From NCBI RefSeq assembly GCF_030253575.1, contig NC_080559.1, forward strand, positions 4,114,501 through 4,178,500: a stretch of DNA of 64,000 bases, given 5' to 3'. This DNA comes from Rhododendron vialii. Lineage: Eukaryota > Streptophyta > Magnoliopsida > Ericales > Ericaceae. The stretch's first letter is position 1. Every line of letters begins with the position of its first letter. A program made the translations under genes and the position numbers. A model generated the notes under the pieces. It did no database searches, was not told the origin of the DNA, and saw only the letters and a list, made by a program, of their open reading frames with translations. Of the stretch, positions 13,201 to 24,844 are shown piece by piece.

Positions 13201-16200
13201 CATGTTCAAGAATCTCTCCAAACAGCACACTATGTTAACAGATAACTACATAATATCAAATTCACTACATAATTGATGCTGCTAGTGCCTGCTACTACTA
13301 CATTCACTCATATAGTTATGTAGCAGTGTTACCAAAAGGTTGAGGCCTATTTTTAGAGACATGCTTTTCTCCCAAGGGATTAAAGCAGAACCCTGGTGGT
13401 TGGCTTGGTGCCTTGGTCAGTACGGGAAATAGGCCGAGGCCATATGAATTCAGACTGAGCCTCCATAGGCCCAGACCCACAGAGGTGGTTGAGGATGCAA
13501 TGAATGAAGATATGTAGAAAATGGTCATAAGATGCAATGCAAGGCCTAGGAAATCCAAGCCGTCATCATGAGGAGAGAACATGCCACATGGACTAACTAA
13601 CTTACTCTGGAAGGTTCTGATGACAGAATGGAGGTCCCCAAGTTGGAGGATCCCAACTTCGCACAGAAAGATCATGTGAGGATGTAACTAGAGTGATGGC
13701 AGACTAGGTAGAAAGAAACAACTTTACACAAGAAGGGCACTACTCGAACCCTACAGGTAGGACCCGTAGGCCTATTCTACCTCTCAAACTTGGTAAGTGT
13801 ACTTTTGCCCAAGTTATCTTCACGTACTCTATCAAACTGCTTTCCGGCCAACCACTGGCCAGGTAGCGGCAACGCGAACATGTTTTTCTTTGTTGCAGTC
13901 TAACAAGGTTCCCAGAGGACCAATCAAGGCCTGAAGGATTCAAATTCATTGTGCCGATTTCTAGCCTCCGTACATCTATCAAATGCCTCACCGGAAGTCA
14001 CATACCGGTGTTTGATACCATCACACCCTAAAGAATCTCCAAACACGTGTCCGACACTCACATCATGATTGTCCTAATCGTTGTCAATTTTGCTCACTTG
14101 GAAACTCCAGGGACACTATAAAACTGGCTTGATCCATGCTAGGACACTCATGGACCATGTCATGGGGGTGAAATGAAATATAGTGGGCTCTAGTTAGAGC
14201 TTAGGACACTTGTATTTTTTGTGGTTAGTGACATGTGAATGCTAAAGTGCATTTTTTTCCTATGTACGGTTTGGAAAAATTGTAAAGACATGTGATGTGA
14301 ATAAAGGCATGTATTTGTTCTACCATAATTAGGCATGTATGTGTTCTACCATAATTAGAGCCTTATGGTCATATTTTGCATTGCTTCTGTTTAAACATGT
14401 TGTACATAACATGGATGTATTTTTCAACGGGTCGTGTCCTCCATTTTCATGAGCTAATTTAGAATAGTTTTTTTCTCTTCTCCGTTTCATTAAACAAGCT
14501 AGCTATATATTTTGCTTCCTCGAATTCCCCTTTTTTGTCTTCAATTATTGAGCAAGAAACCATAATAGCCGCAGCTTTTCTCTTTCACTATACAATACTA
14601 GTAACTTTCAGAAAAAAATCGAGCTGCCACTAGAACAACATGCTCCTACAGAAAAATCTGATAAAGTGTTATATCCATGGCTCTATTGCATTTCCTTCAC
14701 CATAGAATACAGGATTCATCTACCCTTTCCCATAACAAATTCACAAAAAAAAGAAGAAGAAGAAGAAGTGTGGGACAGATGAAGTATCAAAAGCAATGAA
14801 TAAACCAAGACCACTGACCAATGAACCAACATGTTTTGTACACACTTAGTCCATTAGTAGCAGGCACAGAATTAGGTAAGAGAACTAAAAGAAAACATCA
14901 AGTGGCAAAGTACAGGCACATTTCATACCAATCTGAGGCTTGACAGAGAAGATGATTACATCACAGTCTTCGATTACCTGGACATGATATAGGAAAACAT
15001 ATGCAACCTTAATATCGACATATGGGCATACTTAGATATAGAGAAAGATAGATGCAACAGGAAAATAACAACTAGATCTTGAGTAAGACAAAACAGATCG
15101 AACAATGATAACTTGAGCTACAACTGAATCCGTTGATAACAGCAAACCAAAGTATGAAAAGAACTGTTGCGAGAAAAAAGAAGTAATTTCGTTTATGTGT
15201 TAGCATTGTGCCGGACCTGACAAAAGAATACCCAGGTGGCACGTGGAGGTTTACTGGTTTAGATAACAGAGAGGCCATCAAAAAGTGCTATATCATGGCC
15301 CAGCTTCTTCACTTGCCAAATTCGCTGGGGGACAAAAAGAGAGTACCTTATATGTTGCTGAACAAAATATAGCCCCTTATAACATATTTCCGAAGAAGTA
15401 AATATTTACCACCAATCATTTATTTTTCAGAACGGGCAGCTATATATCATCGATACTTATGAAAATATTCTCACAACGCAGACATCTTTGCGATTCCATT
15501 AACCTTATTTTATACTCGAATTACATTTTACAAGACACTGAATCAATCACGACCATCCAATGCAGCAGTGACAAACTTTGGTAAAACCTATAGTAGCATA
15601 AGCATTCTCTTTTAGACTTCGCAAGAAACAGAAGTAATAAAAGCAAGAATCATTACAGAAGTCTACGCGACTATTCATCACGGAAATATAGAATATACGT
15701 AACATACACAAACTATCCTCACTCATAACTGGACTGTCTAGTTTCCAGTCCAAAATTAAAACAGGTGAGGATCCATTTCCTTTTAGAAAACCCTGAAAAT
15801 GAGGGAAGCGTGAGAGAGAGAGAGAGCTCCATTCCATCACCAAACCGCCAAGATGGTGAACCAACCCGACACAATTTTGATTTCCATACATAGAGACCCT
15901 CTCAAGAAATGGGAATAGGTATCCAGTTGTATCAACATATATAACTTGTGAAACATAACTGATATATACATACAAGTAGTACTGTTGAAAAGGGATTGTA
16001 AACTCCTCTAAAATGAGACTAATGATTACTACAAGTAAAAAATAATTTCCAGAAGGGATGATAAGTTTTGGAGAGAAATTAGGATAAAAAATAGAAAATT
16101 ATGTTTGAATTGTGTGTATAGTAATATACTCTAAATGCACTTCTTAATAAAAATCGATTCTTGAGTCTCCAAAAGGGAGATTTGGGTTACTTAAAAGAAA

Positions 16201-17162
16201 GATCTTCAAATTGCAGTAAGACAGTGCAAATGAAGCTACCCTTGTGTCACATGCTTCAAGTCTTATCTGTCACACAACCAGTCCCGAGCCCGTGTGGAGG
16301 ACAATGGTTGTGCCTTAGGTAACTGACAAGTGATAACCAACGCGGGAAAAAAAATTCGTGAGAACCTCATGACATGAATCCGATGCAGAGACAACAGAGT
16401 TATGTAACCGACCCTAAGTGATTGGAACTACGCAGGGGCGGTCCCAAGGGGTGCAAGGAGGACCCGGCCCCAGCACTACTCCAAATATTCTCGCCTATTA
16501 TACTAATTTCCAGGTGAATTAAGAAAAATTCTACGGAATTGGCTCCTGCAAGTACATTGAGTGAAAAACAAAATTCTTAAAATTCCCATATGATCGGGGT
16601 AAAAATCACTAAAATTTCAAGTCATCAATCATTTTTTTAGGTCAAATGACATCTACGCACATACACACAATATCATATCTCCTTCGGATCAATATATACT
16701 TTAAAATATATATATTATTAAATATGAAAATACACGTGATGGGGCCCGGCCCCTGCTAGTCGCAAATTCTGCGTCCCGGAACTAGAGGGCTCGGATTGGT
16801 TTGGTACAGTGCAAGTGAGAAGTACTGCATTCGAATCCGAATTGGGAATTGTGTATCCTATCGGTTTGGAATATAAGCAATGCGTGTTGCGGTACAGTCG
16901 GCAAATATCTCACACTCTAGAGAGTGGGTGAGAGAGAAACTAAGGTAGTTACCTCGACATTGCGATCGAAGACTTTGACGCCGAAGGACTCGAAAGCGGC
17001 CCTGCGGGCGGATCCGAGGTGAGCGGTTCGGATCCTGGAGGCGGGTAACACGCCCGACTTGACGACGCCCCTGGCGATGCTCTCCGCCATTTTGCCGGCG
17101 CCGATGAACCCTAGATTGTACGTGTCGTTTGGAATCGGAACGGAAACAACCCCCGCCGCCAT
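7294..17162 (-). CDS. P5CR: Pyrroline-5-carboxylate reductase, seven exons, complete
   Basis: P5CR reduces 1-pyrroline-5-carboxylate to L-proline with NAD(P)H, the last step of proline synthesis. Exons on the minus strand are 17162-16953, 14977-14929, 12462-12374, 10891-10819, 10248-10128, 9498-9393 and 7482-7294. All junctions are GT-AG and phases agree, giving 837 bases and 278 residues, close to the usual plant length of about 276. The N-terminal Rossmann motif LGFIGAGKMAESIA covers residues 17-30. Later landmarks are FIRVIPNTPAAVGEAAS, KIWKADEKLFDAITG, the family signature SGSGPAYIYLAIEALADGG, and near the C-terminus GKHPGQLKDDV and SPGGTTIAGIHELEKGG. No targeting peptide is obvious, consistent with a mostly cytosolic enzyme. 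A (CT)n tract (GA in the mRNA) lies in the 5' leader. Introns are long (up to 2.5 kb) and carry a SINE. The 5' end has been copied twice into the MT array, at 24845 and 32741. Confidence 0.95.
8297..8398. repeat. Perfect 51-bp tandem duplication in P5CR intron 6
   Basis: Two adjacent copies of a 51-base unit starting 'aataatacatagtaacatgg' and ending 'ctttaaggtgc' lie at 8297-8347 and 8348-8398. They look identical by eye, so the duplication is recent. It lies within the intron and has no effect on the exons. Confidence 0.85.
12071..12255 (-). mobile_element. tRNA-derived SINE in P5CR intron 3
   Basis: The insert of about 185 bases is flanked by the 15-base direct repeat 'ttgtgaggggcatta' (12056-12070 and 12256-12270), a typical retroposition target duplication. 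Read on the minus strand it has a pol III B-box-like 'ggttcgagcccc', an A-box-like stretch near 'tgtaactcaatgg', and an A-rich tail next to 12071. These are the marks of a plant tRNA-derived SINE, resembling the Au class. The tail lies on the plus-strand left, so the SINE is in the same orientation as the host gene. Confidence 0.8.
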
Positions 17163-17175
17163 GGCCGCTGCTAGT

Positions 17176-17176
<1 letters not shown>

Positions 17177-17210
<34 letters not shown>
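17177..17210. repeat. (CT)n microsatellite in the P5CR 5' leader
   Basis: About 17 CT units lie 15 bases upstream of the P5CR start codon on the minus strand, where they read as GA repeats. GA-rich leaders are common in plant genes and may be bound by GAGA-binding (BBR/BPC) factors. No activity is shown here. Confidence 0.85.
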
Positions 17211-17212
<2 letters not shown>

Positions 17213-17304
17213 GCCAATTTCTCCGTGACTGTTTCGTATGGGAGTTGGAGGCGGGTCGGTCTTTTGGAGGGAAACGAATTCTCAGTTCACCCAGTCTCCT
17301 CCGG

Positions 17305-17312
17305 TTTTTATA
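17305..17312 (-). promoter_or_regulatory. Probable TATA box of P5CR
   Basis: The minus strand reads TATAAAAA 143 bases before the P5CR ATG, leaving room for a leader of roughly 110 bases that includes the GA tract. The motif is not preserved in the two duplicated P5CR 5' ends, where the corresponding sequence reads 'ctaaaagcc'. Confidence 0.55.
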
Positions 17313-17749
17313 GTGGTAGCTAGTGGTTCAAACCAGCTGAGCCTAGCTGAGCCGAGCCCAGCTTAACTTTATTGGGTTGATACAACGAGCTGAGCCCTTG
17401 AGGACCGACAAGTTTCTATAAACGAATCGAGCTTATGAAACGAGACGAGCCGAGCTTTTGAGTGTTGTGCTTGGTTCATTCAGTAAATGAGTCCAAAACT
17501 CAAGTTCAAGCTCATCTCAATTATTAAATAAATCAAGCCGAGGCCTTCAGGAGTCGAGCCACGAATTACTAGCGAGCATTTCGGCTTATTTGCAGCTCTA
17601 GTGGTAGCGTACAAATATTAAATACTCATACTTTTTTTACCAGTCTTACGTTCTTTTTAAAAAAATAATAATGATGATAATGTAGGTGTGTATAGTATAA
17701 ATACATAATTTGAATATCCAGAGATGATATAGACACATATATAAAATCT

Positions 17750-18093
17750 GTACAGCGCGTACAAACGTCTTTTTGGGTCTATTTTGGGTCATAAAAAAAT
17801 GATCGGAGTCGCTCATTTTGTTTGAAATACCTTTTTTTATGGTCCTTGCAGAAAATAAACTTAATCCGATATTAGTAAGGGCGTTTACAAAACATTTAAC
17901 TTTGCTTTAAAATTTAGGCCTGAATTCTGTGACAAAGTTGGATGTTTTATAAATGCTCTTACTGATACCGAATTGAGCTTATTTTTTGCAAGGACCATAA
18001 ATAAAGTACTTTAAATAAAATGAGCGGCTCCGGTCATTTTTTTAAGAACTAAAACAGACCAAAATAAGCATTTGTATGCGCTGGTATCTGTAC
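17750..18093. mobile_element. Inverted-repeat MITE
   Basis: The left end 'gtacagcgcgtacaaacg' pairs with the right end 'catttgtatgcgctggtatctgtac'. The interior is palindromic over most of its length: 'atggtccttgcagaaaataa' pairs with 'ttattttttgcaaggaccat'. No coding sequence is present. The interior design resembles the 384-base MITE at 37748 (both carry a 'cttaa.tc.gatat' type core), so the two may be distant relatives. Confidence 0.6.
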
Positions 18094-19049
18094 CGGTAGC
18101 ACCACTCATGAATATCTATTCAGCAATTAGATATTTAGGTTTAGATTAATTTTAGAGTATTTTAATGAGGAGTGATTTATCTCTCTCATTTTCGCTAACG
18201 GCATTCTTCTTTGTGTTTATGTCATGTTTATGTCAAGGAATGGAGATAAAAGAAAAAGATGATGCCATTAAAAAAAGAGTGGCAAAATCACTTTCCTATT
18301 TTAATAGATGGGATAACATTGGGCACAAATTTCTACCATCTGGTAGTTCAACTTGCCTCTGGGGAAACTGTCCTTTTTCACCTTTTTCATCTACAACATT
18401 TTCATCCCTTCTTTTCAAAAATTGAATGTTTTCTCTCTCCCTCATGTATCTACACTTAAAAAATCCACTGCAGTTATTGGTGTCGGCGATAATTGCAAGA
18501 GAATATGGTTATGGTGGTCGCCCGACATCGTGGAGGTCTCAACATCAAGTCCCATCGGGCAACTTGAGAAGCTGCGTGAAAGGGAGGAAACTGTACTCAT
18601 GTTTCTATTTTGGGTTCCCATGATCCTTTTTTTTGGGGTAAATACAATTCTAGATCTGATGGCAACGGACTTACGTGAATGCTTTTGTTTAGTTGCTTAA
18701 CAGATTAAATAAAATAACAAAACATATTGGGCTTGTTCAATTCGTTTTAGGTTTTGAAGAAAATTTGAGTGCAGAGAGATAGAAAAAATGTATTGAAAAT
18801 TGTGCGCATGGATTTTAAAGCTGCCAAACAAACAAACCCATTAGTATTTGAACCTTGAATTATACTTAAGCCAAGTTTTAGTGATCAACGAAGCAATACG
18901 AAACTAAAGCAGGAATTGTATACCTATCTGTGAGGACTTACTTTTATAATGGCATAAACAATTTTGTTGTATTCTTGCAGGGAACGAATGACAAATAATT
19001 GTCCCTTCTCCTTCTTCCTTGCAACTGAATTTTTTTTTCTTGTTGCCTT

Positions 19050-19440
19050 TATTTTGTATTCATTGCTTTGGCAAGGCAATCTCATCCTCAAGTCAATTTT
19101 TATATATCGTTGAATTTGAAGAAAGTGAAAATGCTTGTAGGTCGGTCATGCACATGATAAGTCTTGTCGGAAGACTTCAAGTTGTCGTTTCTCCTCCATC
19201 TTAAAGGAATTGGGATGGTGCCAGTTTCTTAGCTTAGGAAACTTATATGATCCTGCTTTTGAGTTTATCGATAGTGATACCGTTTGGTTGACCGCAAACG
19301 TTATGCTTTTGGAGGAGTCTTTTTTGAGAGACAATTCGGATTTTATAAATACTGATTTTTCAAGGCATGTGTTAGGGGAGGGCAATAGTTTGTATTGGAG
19401 GATGCAAAACTTTAGATCATTCATGGTTGTTTTAAAAAGA
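19050..19440 (+). pseudogene. MATH-domain gene remnant, left arm
   Basis: The translation of the arm shows LSLGNLYDPAFEFIDSDT followed by WLTANVMLLEESF. This resembles the SFMPLSELYDP..GYLVNDT..VEAEV block of plant MATH (TRAF-like) domain proteins. The upstream part of the domain is in another frame, so the copy is broken. It lacks a start and any substrate-binding context. It is the mirror copy of 19600-20062. Assignment rests on pattern recall of one domain block and is moderate. Confidence 0.45.
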
Positions 19441-19599
19441 ATCAGAAATTACTAGCCTTGCATTTCAAGTTGGAGGACATGGCTTTTACATATGTAAGTT
19501 AATGTCGATAGTTGGCCATGAAATTTGTTTTAGATGAGAAAACCACAAAAAAAAAGTTTTTTGAGAAAACCATAAACAAATTCCATGACCTACTAACTT

Positions 19600-20062
19600 A
19601 AATATGTAAAATTCACATCCTCCAACTTGAAACGTAGAGTTAGTAATTCCTAGTCTTTCTAAAACATCCATGAATGATCCAAAGTTTTGCATCCTCCAAT
19701 ACAAACTATCGCCCTCACGTAGCAACATATGCCTTGAAAAATCAGCATCTATAAAATCCAAATTATCTCTCAAAAAAGTTTCCTCCAAAATCACAACGCT
19801 TGCAGTCAACCAAATGGTATCACTATCGATAAATCCAAAAGGAGGATCATATAAGTTTCCTAAGCTAAGAAACTCACACCATCCCAATTTCATTTAGAGT
19901 GGAGGAGAAATGACCGCTTGAAGTCTTCCGACAAGACTTATCAGCATTTTTCGTGTGTATGACCTGCAGTTGATATGAGAAAAAATAGTTGCAAGCATTT
20001 TCAGTTTCCCCAAATTCAACGAAATACGAAAAGTGACTTGAGGATTGAGATTGCCCTGCCAA
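19600..20062 (-). pseudogene. MATH-domain gene remnant, right arm
   Basis: This is the better preserved of the two mirrored copies. On the minus strand one frame reads FVEFGETENACNYFFSYQLQ, like the strand region of a MATH domain. A second frame, starting near 19893, reads GWCEFLSLGNLYDPPFGFID and SDTIWLTASVVILEETF. The domain is therefore split between frames and no full protein is encoded. In a plant MATH protein the domain would bind partner proteins or recruit substrates to ubiquitin pathways. This remnant is probably non-functional as protein but could be transcribed as a hairpin with its mirror copy. Confidence 0.5.
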
Positions 20063-21153
20063 AGCAATGAATACAAAGTAAAGTCAACAAGAAAAAAAAT
20101 TCAGTTGCAAGGAAGAAGGAGAAGGGAAGATTATTTGTTATTCGTTCTCTTGCAACAAAACTATTTATGAAGCCATTATAAAAGTAAGCCCTCACAGATA
20201 ACTGTAAGCATAAAACTACTGCTTCAGTTTTGTATTACTTGATTCCATCTGCTAAGAAACAAAACAAAAGCACAGGTAAGACTCACATAAATTAGATCAA
20301 GTAATTGGCACTGTAAACCAAAAAGTCCTAAACTGTGGCACCCCATAGCCAGATTGAGGCCGGGTTTTGGAGGAGAGTCCCGGTAAATATCTGGATGAGT
20401 GGTCATGGGTCTCACATCATTTTATGAATGCTAAGTTCAGTGCTATATACAATAGATCATACCCCTATCTTGTATAAAACATTTTAAAGCTGTGAGGACG
20501 TCAACGTTAATTCGAACTTCACAGTTAAATGTGTTTGTCCTGCAGCAATGTTGGGATGGGTGACCTACTGGAAAGTCCAAAGAGCTTGGGCGACCTACTA
20601 GATGACAAATGGATCATATTTTATCATGCATTTGTGACACAATGACACATCACATGGTATACAAAAATGCGGTAACCAAGAGTGGTCACCAACATATCAG
20701 GGAAAATGATTTTCACACTCTCTTTTTGTCCACCGACACTTCCTTTTTGTCATTTATTCAGGTGAAATTATTGAAATACCATTGCCTCTTGAGTCACCTT
20801 TTTCATATGAAGGGTAATTTGATACTTCCACATGAATAAAAATACAAAAAATTAATAAAAGGGAAGTGTTAAAATTATTTTCCAAATGGTGAGAATATAT
20901 GCCAGCAATTCATCATTGGAGACTTATGTACCATCAAGAACGTGCGCTCGCACATAAGTGCCACACTATATTGCAAATTGCAGGAACAAAGGATGCCCTT
21001 TGTAAAATTCTCTCATCCTCAAGCATCTCCAATCAAGGATGTCAAATTTAACATGGTATGTCAAGTAGATGAATTGGCATTTTAGCCAAATTCCAATCAA
21101 AATGTCAATTGTCTAGGTGTCATTTGATATCTCCCCTCTCATATCAAATGTTA

Positions 21154-21425
21154 TTCCCTTCGACGTCTCTTTTTAAGTGTCCCATTTCGTAACTCTAACT
21201 TATTAAAAAAACATTTTTCATTAATTTTTACCTCCACTTTCTCTCTTTACCCTCTATGGAGACATTATTATTGCATTTTTACTCACTAACATTTCAAAAT
21301 GAAATCTATTTATAGGAGCAAAATGAAAAATTCACAAACTTTTATCCACTAACTTTACAAAATGGACATTTATTAAGGGACAACCCAAAATGAAATACTG
21401 GACTCTAAAAAATGGACGGAGGAAG
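21154..21425. mobile_element. Stowaway-type MITE
   Basis: The ends are 'ttcccttcgacgtc' and 'aatggacggaggaag', flanked by TA dinucleotides (21152-21153 and 21426-21427), as for Tc1/mariner-derived Stowaway MITEs. The interior ('agtgtcccatttcg', 'aaaatggacatttatta') matches the element at 29945 in the opposite orientation. It carries no open frame. Confidence 0.8.
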
Positions 21426-22382
21426 TATCTTTGATTAGGGTTTAGGTAACATACTTAAATAATAAATTTGGCTTATATATTGGTTGGAGTAGGTATTTAA
21501 AAATGCCGAACTTTAACATGTCAAATTGTTACATAGGCCTTCAAAAAAATTCACCATCCCCAATACATTTGAAGCTAAGAGCATCTCCACGGGAAGAAGC
21601 AAAATTTTACCTCAAATATGTACTTTGGTTACTTGTGTGGCAAGTTGAAGAGATATGTAGTCCAAGAGCCTCTTCAAATTTTAAGTTTTGTATCTCTTTG
21701 GTTTGGTTTGGTTTGGTATCCTTTTGTCCAAGATATTAACATTCACCAATAGTAAACACTAAATTTGATGAGGTGACAATGGAATAGTATTTTCTCTCTC
21801 TTCAAAATTGGAGAGAGAGAGAGAGCGCTACACCAAACTAATATAGCAAGGTTGCTATCACCTTTTGATAGTATTTTGCTTATGTATCTCTTCAAATGTA
21901 ATTTGAATTTCATCTTGCTAACCTCCCTTCTTGTAGTTTGGTTGGAGATGCCATGCCATTTTCGATTTGATGATTTTCATTTTGCTTATCTAAGTTGTCT
22001 ATACAGAGAGTAGTAACTTGAAAGTTATTGCAAATTGACAAGATTCCCATGAGATCGAATGTGATCTTGGTACCTCTTTTTAATAAGGAGCATATCTTTG
22101 TCTATTTTTTAAAGAGAGAAATGGTCATCAATTTCGTTGCTCTTTTTCGAAGTATGGGTCGGACTCAAGTCCTGTCCAGTTTAATTGCATCCAGTCCTGT
22201 TCAGTTTTGGATTTTTGTGGACCGTTTCAGATTCATAATAATGATCGAAATCATTCATTTTATAGAGCTCGTAATTTGAATCTGAACCGTTCATTCTTTT
22301 TTCCTATACACTTTTATTGTTGGGTTTCATGTACCCTACCTTTTTCTCTTTTTTGCTTCCTATTATAATTGTGCAGCAAAGG

Positions 22383-22545
22383 AATGCTAGGTACAAAGAA
22401 AATTTACCCCGAAAGTACCCCGAAAACAGCAATTAATGGTTGAGAATCACTTTGATGATTGTGTCACACACATCAAAGTGAATCTCAAACACTAGTTGAT
22501 CTTTTCGGGGTAGTTTCGAAATAAATTTTCTTTGTCCCTAACATT
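22383..22545. mobile_element. Small hairpin MITE upstream of MT-A1
   Basis: The ends 'aatgctaggtacaaagaaaattt' and 'aaattttctttgtccctaacatt' are near-perfect inverted repeats. 'gagaatcactttgatg' and 'catcaaagtgaatctc' pair inside. It is about 240 bases before the MT-A1 start, so it lies in that gene's promoter region. A partial relative is present near 1255. Confidence 0.7.
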
Positions 22546-22789
22546 TCTATTGTGCAGCACGAAGGGAATTCGGTTTTTGCTTTGAACCATTTATTTGGAC
22601 TTTCTGTACAACCCATACGCACGTGACTATCCAACCCATAGCGTGCCTTACCAAATTTCTTCTTTCTGTCCTCGTCATCGATGACCATGACCCACACAGC
22701 TCTCACACTTGTATGCAAATGATCGTAACTAGTGTGTGCCAGTAGATTATAACGACATAGTGACCGGAGTTTGAGAGAGAGAGAGAGAG

Positions 22790-22962
22790 ATGGCTGCAGA
22801 TCTGTTCAAGAAACAGGGAGAGGAGTACTGGAAGGGTAGACCCAGTTACCCAGAAGAGCTGTTCCGGTTCATTGCATCCAACACACCTTCCCATGACCTT
22901 GCTTGGGATGTTGGCACCGGTAGCGGCCAGGCCGCCGCATCTGTGAGTCCTCCTCCTCCTCC

Positions 22963-23002
<40 letters not shown>

Positions 23003-23753
23003 TCTTTATACGTTCTTTCAGCCTTCCTCTAATGTTTGATTTTTGGCCGTAATGGATCTTTAGAGAATGATCTCTATTCTGATACAAGCTCGTTTTCAGC
23101 TAGCTCAAATCTACAAGAATGTCATAGCCACGGACACGAGCCAAGGCCAATTGGATTTTGCACCGAAGATTCCCAACGTGCGATTTCAATGTACCCCACC
23201 CGACATGTCCCTATCCGAACTCAGTAATATGGTATCAGAGCAGGGAAGCGTCGATCTTGTGATGGTGGCTCAAGCCCTGCATTGGTTCGATCTCCCAACG
23301 TTCTACAAACAAGTCAACTGGGTACTCAAAAGGCCCCACGGAGTCATCGCCGCGTGGTGCTACACCGTCCCGGAAGTCAGCGATCGCGTCAACTCGATTT
23401 TCAAACGGATCTACTATGTCGATTCGAGAGCGTATTGGAGTTCGGGCCGGAACTTGATTGTGGACCAGTACAGGAGCATCGATTTCCCGTTCGAGCCCGT
23501 GGACGGAGCCGATCACACTGGCCCCTTCGAGTTCAAAACCGAGCGAGTGATGGATTTGGAAGAGTACCTCGCGTACACCATATCAGGGTCAGCGTACCAG
23601 ACGGCGCGCGACAAGGGTGTGGAGCTCTTGAGTGATGATGTGATTGAGGAATTTAAGGAAGCTTGGAATGAAGATGGGAATGACAAGAAGGTTGTTAAGT
23701 TTCCTACTTACCTAAGGATGGGAAAAGTTGGGGAGTCTAAATTGTATGACTAA
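22790..23753 (+). CDS. SAM-dependent methyltransferase MT-A1, two exons
   Basis: Exons 22790-22942 and 23100-23753 have a GT donor and AG acceptor, phase 0, and give 268 residues. The N-terminus MAADLFKKQGEEYWKGRPSY leads to SAM-binding motif I, LAWDVGTGSGQAA (residues 37-49, ending exon 1). Exon 2 begins LAQIYKNVIATDTSQGQLDF and continues with VDLVMVAQALHWFD, PHGVIAAWCYTVPE and ADHTGPFEFKTERVMDLEEY. This is a class I, Methyltransf_11-type enzyme of the plant group often annotated as 'putative methyltransferase DDB_G0268948', related to yeast trans-aconitate methyltransferase. The methyl acceptor is unknown. It is only moderately similar to the MT-B copies and forms its own subtype. A (GA)n tract (22773-22790) abuts the ATG and a (CT)n tract (22966-22997) follows the donor. 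AATAAA at 23847 is a likely poly(A) signal. The frame is intact. Confidence 0.9.
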
Positions 23754-23912
23754 TTATTCTCATTTAGATGAGTGTTGTTTTAACTTGAGTTCATTTTGCT
23801 TGTCATTGCGTTGGATGTGGAGTTATATTGGAACAAGTTTACCATGAATAAACTTTAGAATTTTAGTCGATTTTCGCCTTTCCTACCGCCAAAAAAAAAG
23901 TATGTACACTTA

Positions 23913-24526
23913 GGGGGTATTTGGGAGGCAACTTTTTGGCTTTTCATTTTTCACTTTTTGCCTTTTTGACTTTTGGAATTATGATCAGAATATATTTTGT
24001 ATTTGGTAGAGTGTTTGGATGATATTTGCAAAATGCATTTTGCAGTAGGAGTAGTGTTTGGAAGATATGGAATAAAAATGAATTATGGATTGATTTTTTA
24101 CTATGTTGCCTCCGGTTATTAATAATGGTGTATAATGTATATAAATAATGTTTTAATTAATTTTTTTTAAATGTACTTCCGAATTGGACTAGTGCATGAA
24201 CTGAAATCACTGGTGTATAAAGTACATTTTTTAATTTTTTTTAAATGTACTTCCGAAATTGGACAGATAACGTTGATATTTTCAAGGGCAAAGTGGAGAT
24301 TATTCCAAAAGGGAGAGGATAGGGTGGTCTTTTTGGCATGCCAGAATTCCAAAATGGGAAAATGACAATTCAAAAAGCTCCTTTTCCCTCATTCTTGGTT
24401 TTATTTTAGAAACATCAAAACCCAAAACTCATTTTCCTCAAAAACCATTTTCCCTCTTCTTGCCAAACACCCAAAACCCAAAAATTAGAATTAGAAAATG
24501 TAAAAATGGCCCATCCAAACACCCCC
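23913..24526. mobile_element. PIF/Harbinger-type MITE (copy 1 only)
   Basis: The termini GGGGGTATTTGG and CCAAACACCCCC are flanked by the 3-base duplication TTA (23910-23912 and 24527-24529). The second unit shows the empty site 'acacttagcacgtcgg' near 32448, so this element entered after the duplication or was lost from copy 2. The interior is AT-rich, with 'aaatgtacttccga' repeated twice, and has no coding sequence. Confidence 0.85.
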
Positions 24527-24844
24527 TTAGCACGTCGGTATATTAGTCATTGCACGCAGGATTCTCTGGTACCCGGACTAATAGCAAATGTAAGAATTTT
24601 GCTAAGGGAGGGCATTTTAAGAAATTTATTTGGATTTTTGGTGGTGATGATAAAATTCTGCCGCTGGCGTTGGACTTGGGTGAGAGATGCTCTAAAGAAA
24701 GAATTCCAAATTGCAGCAAGACAGAGCAAATGAGAAGCACGATTCGAACAAAAATCGCGTACCGTATGCCATACATTCGCCAATCAGAACATATGTGTAA
24801 CGGACTCCATAGAGTGGAACTGTGGATGAGAGAAGGTAAGTTAC

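Larger units (their letters stand above)
18890..20240. repeat. 1.35-kb palindrome (arms about 615-665 bp)
   Basis: The left arm, about 18890-19505, is the reverse complement of about 19575-20240. Matching marks include 'gaagcaatacgaaactaaagc' against 'gcttcagttttgtattact' at the outer ends, 'gtcttgtcggaagacttcaa' against 'ttgaagtcttccgacaagac', and 'tttttgagagacaatt' against 'aattatctctcaaaaaa'. Even the short centre folds ('ggccatgaaatttgttt' against 'aaacaaattccatgacc'). The arms differ by scattered substitutions and small indels, so the palindrome is not brand new. Confidence 0.85.
17313..22772. other. Gene-free, repeat-rich region between P5CR and the MT array
   Basis: No intact gene was found. 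The region holds MITE-like inverted repeats (17750, 21154, 22383), the MATH-remnant palindrome (18890-20240), and a segment at 21579-21950 that recurs near 25415-25640 and 33290-33480, with the landmarks 'gatattaacattcaccaat' and 'ggttggagatgc'. Open frames near 18165-18700 match no family I recognise. Confidence 0.5.

Noticed and set aside
13740-13991. 83-residue minus-strand frame in P5CR intron 2
   Set aside because: No family resemblance; it has no support beyond being open.
16440-16780. Possible hAT-type element starting 'caggggcgg'
   Set aside because: The right end 'ccggcccctg' pairs only weakly and no 8-base target duplication was found.
18165-18700. Overlapping open frames, one with a hydrophobic start that could suggest a secreted peptide
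   Set aside because: Composition follows the AT-rich background, no family was recognised, and no promoter or splice support was seen.
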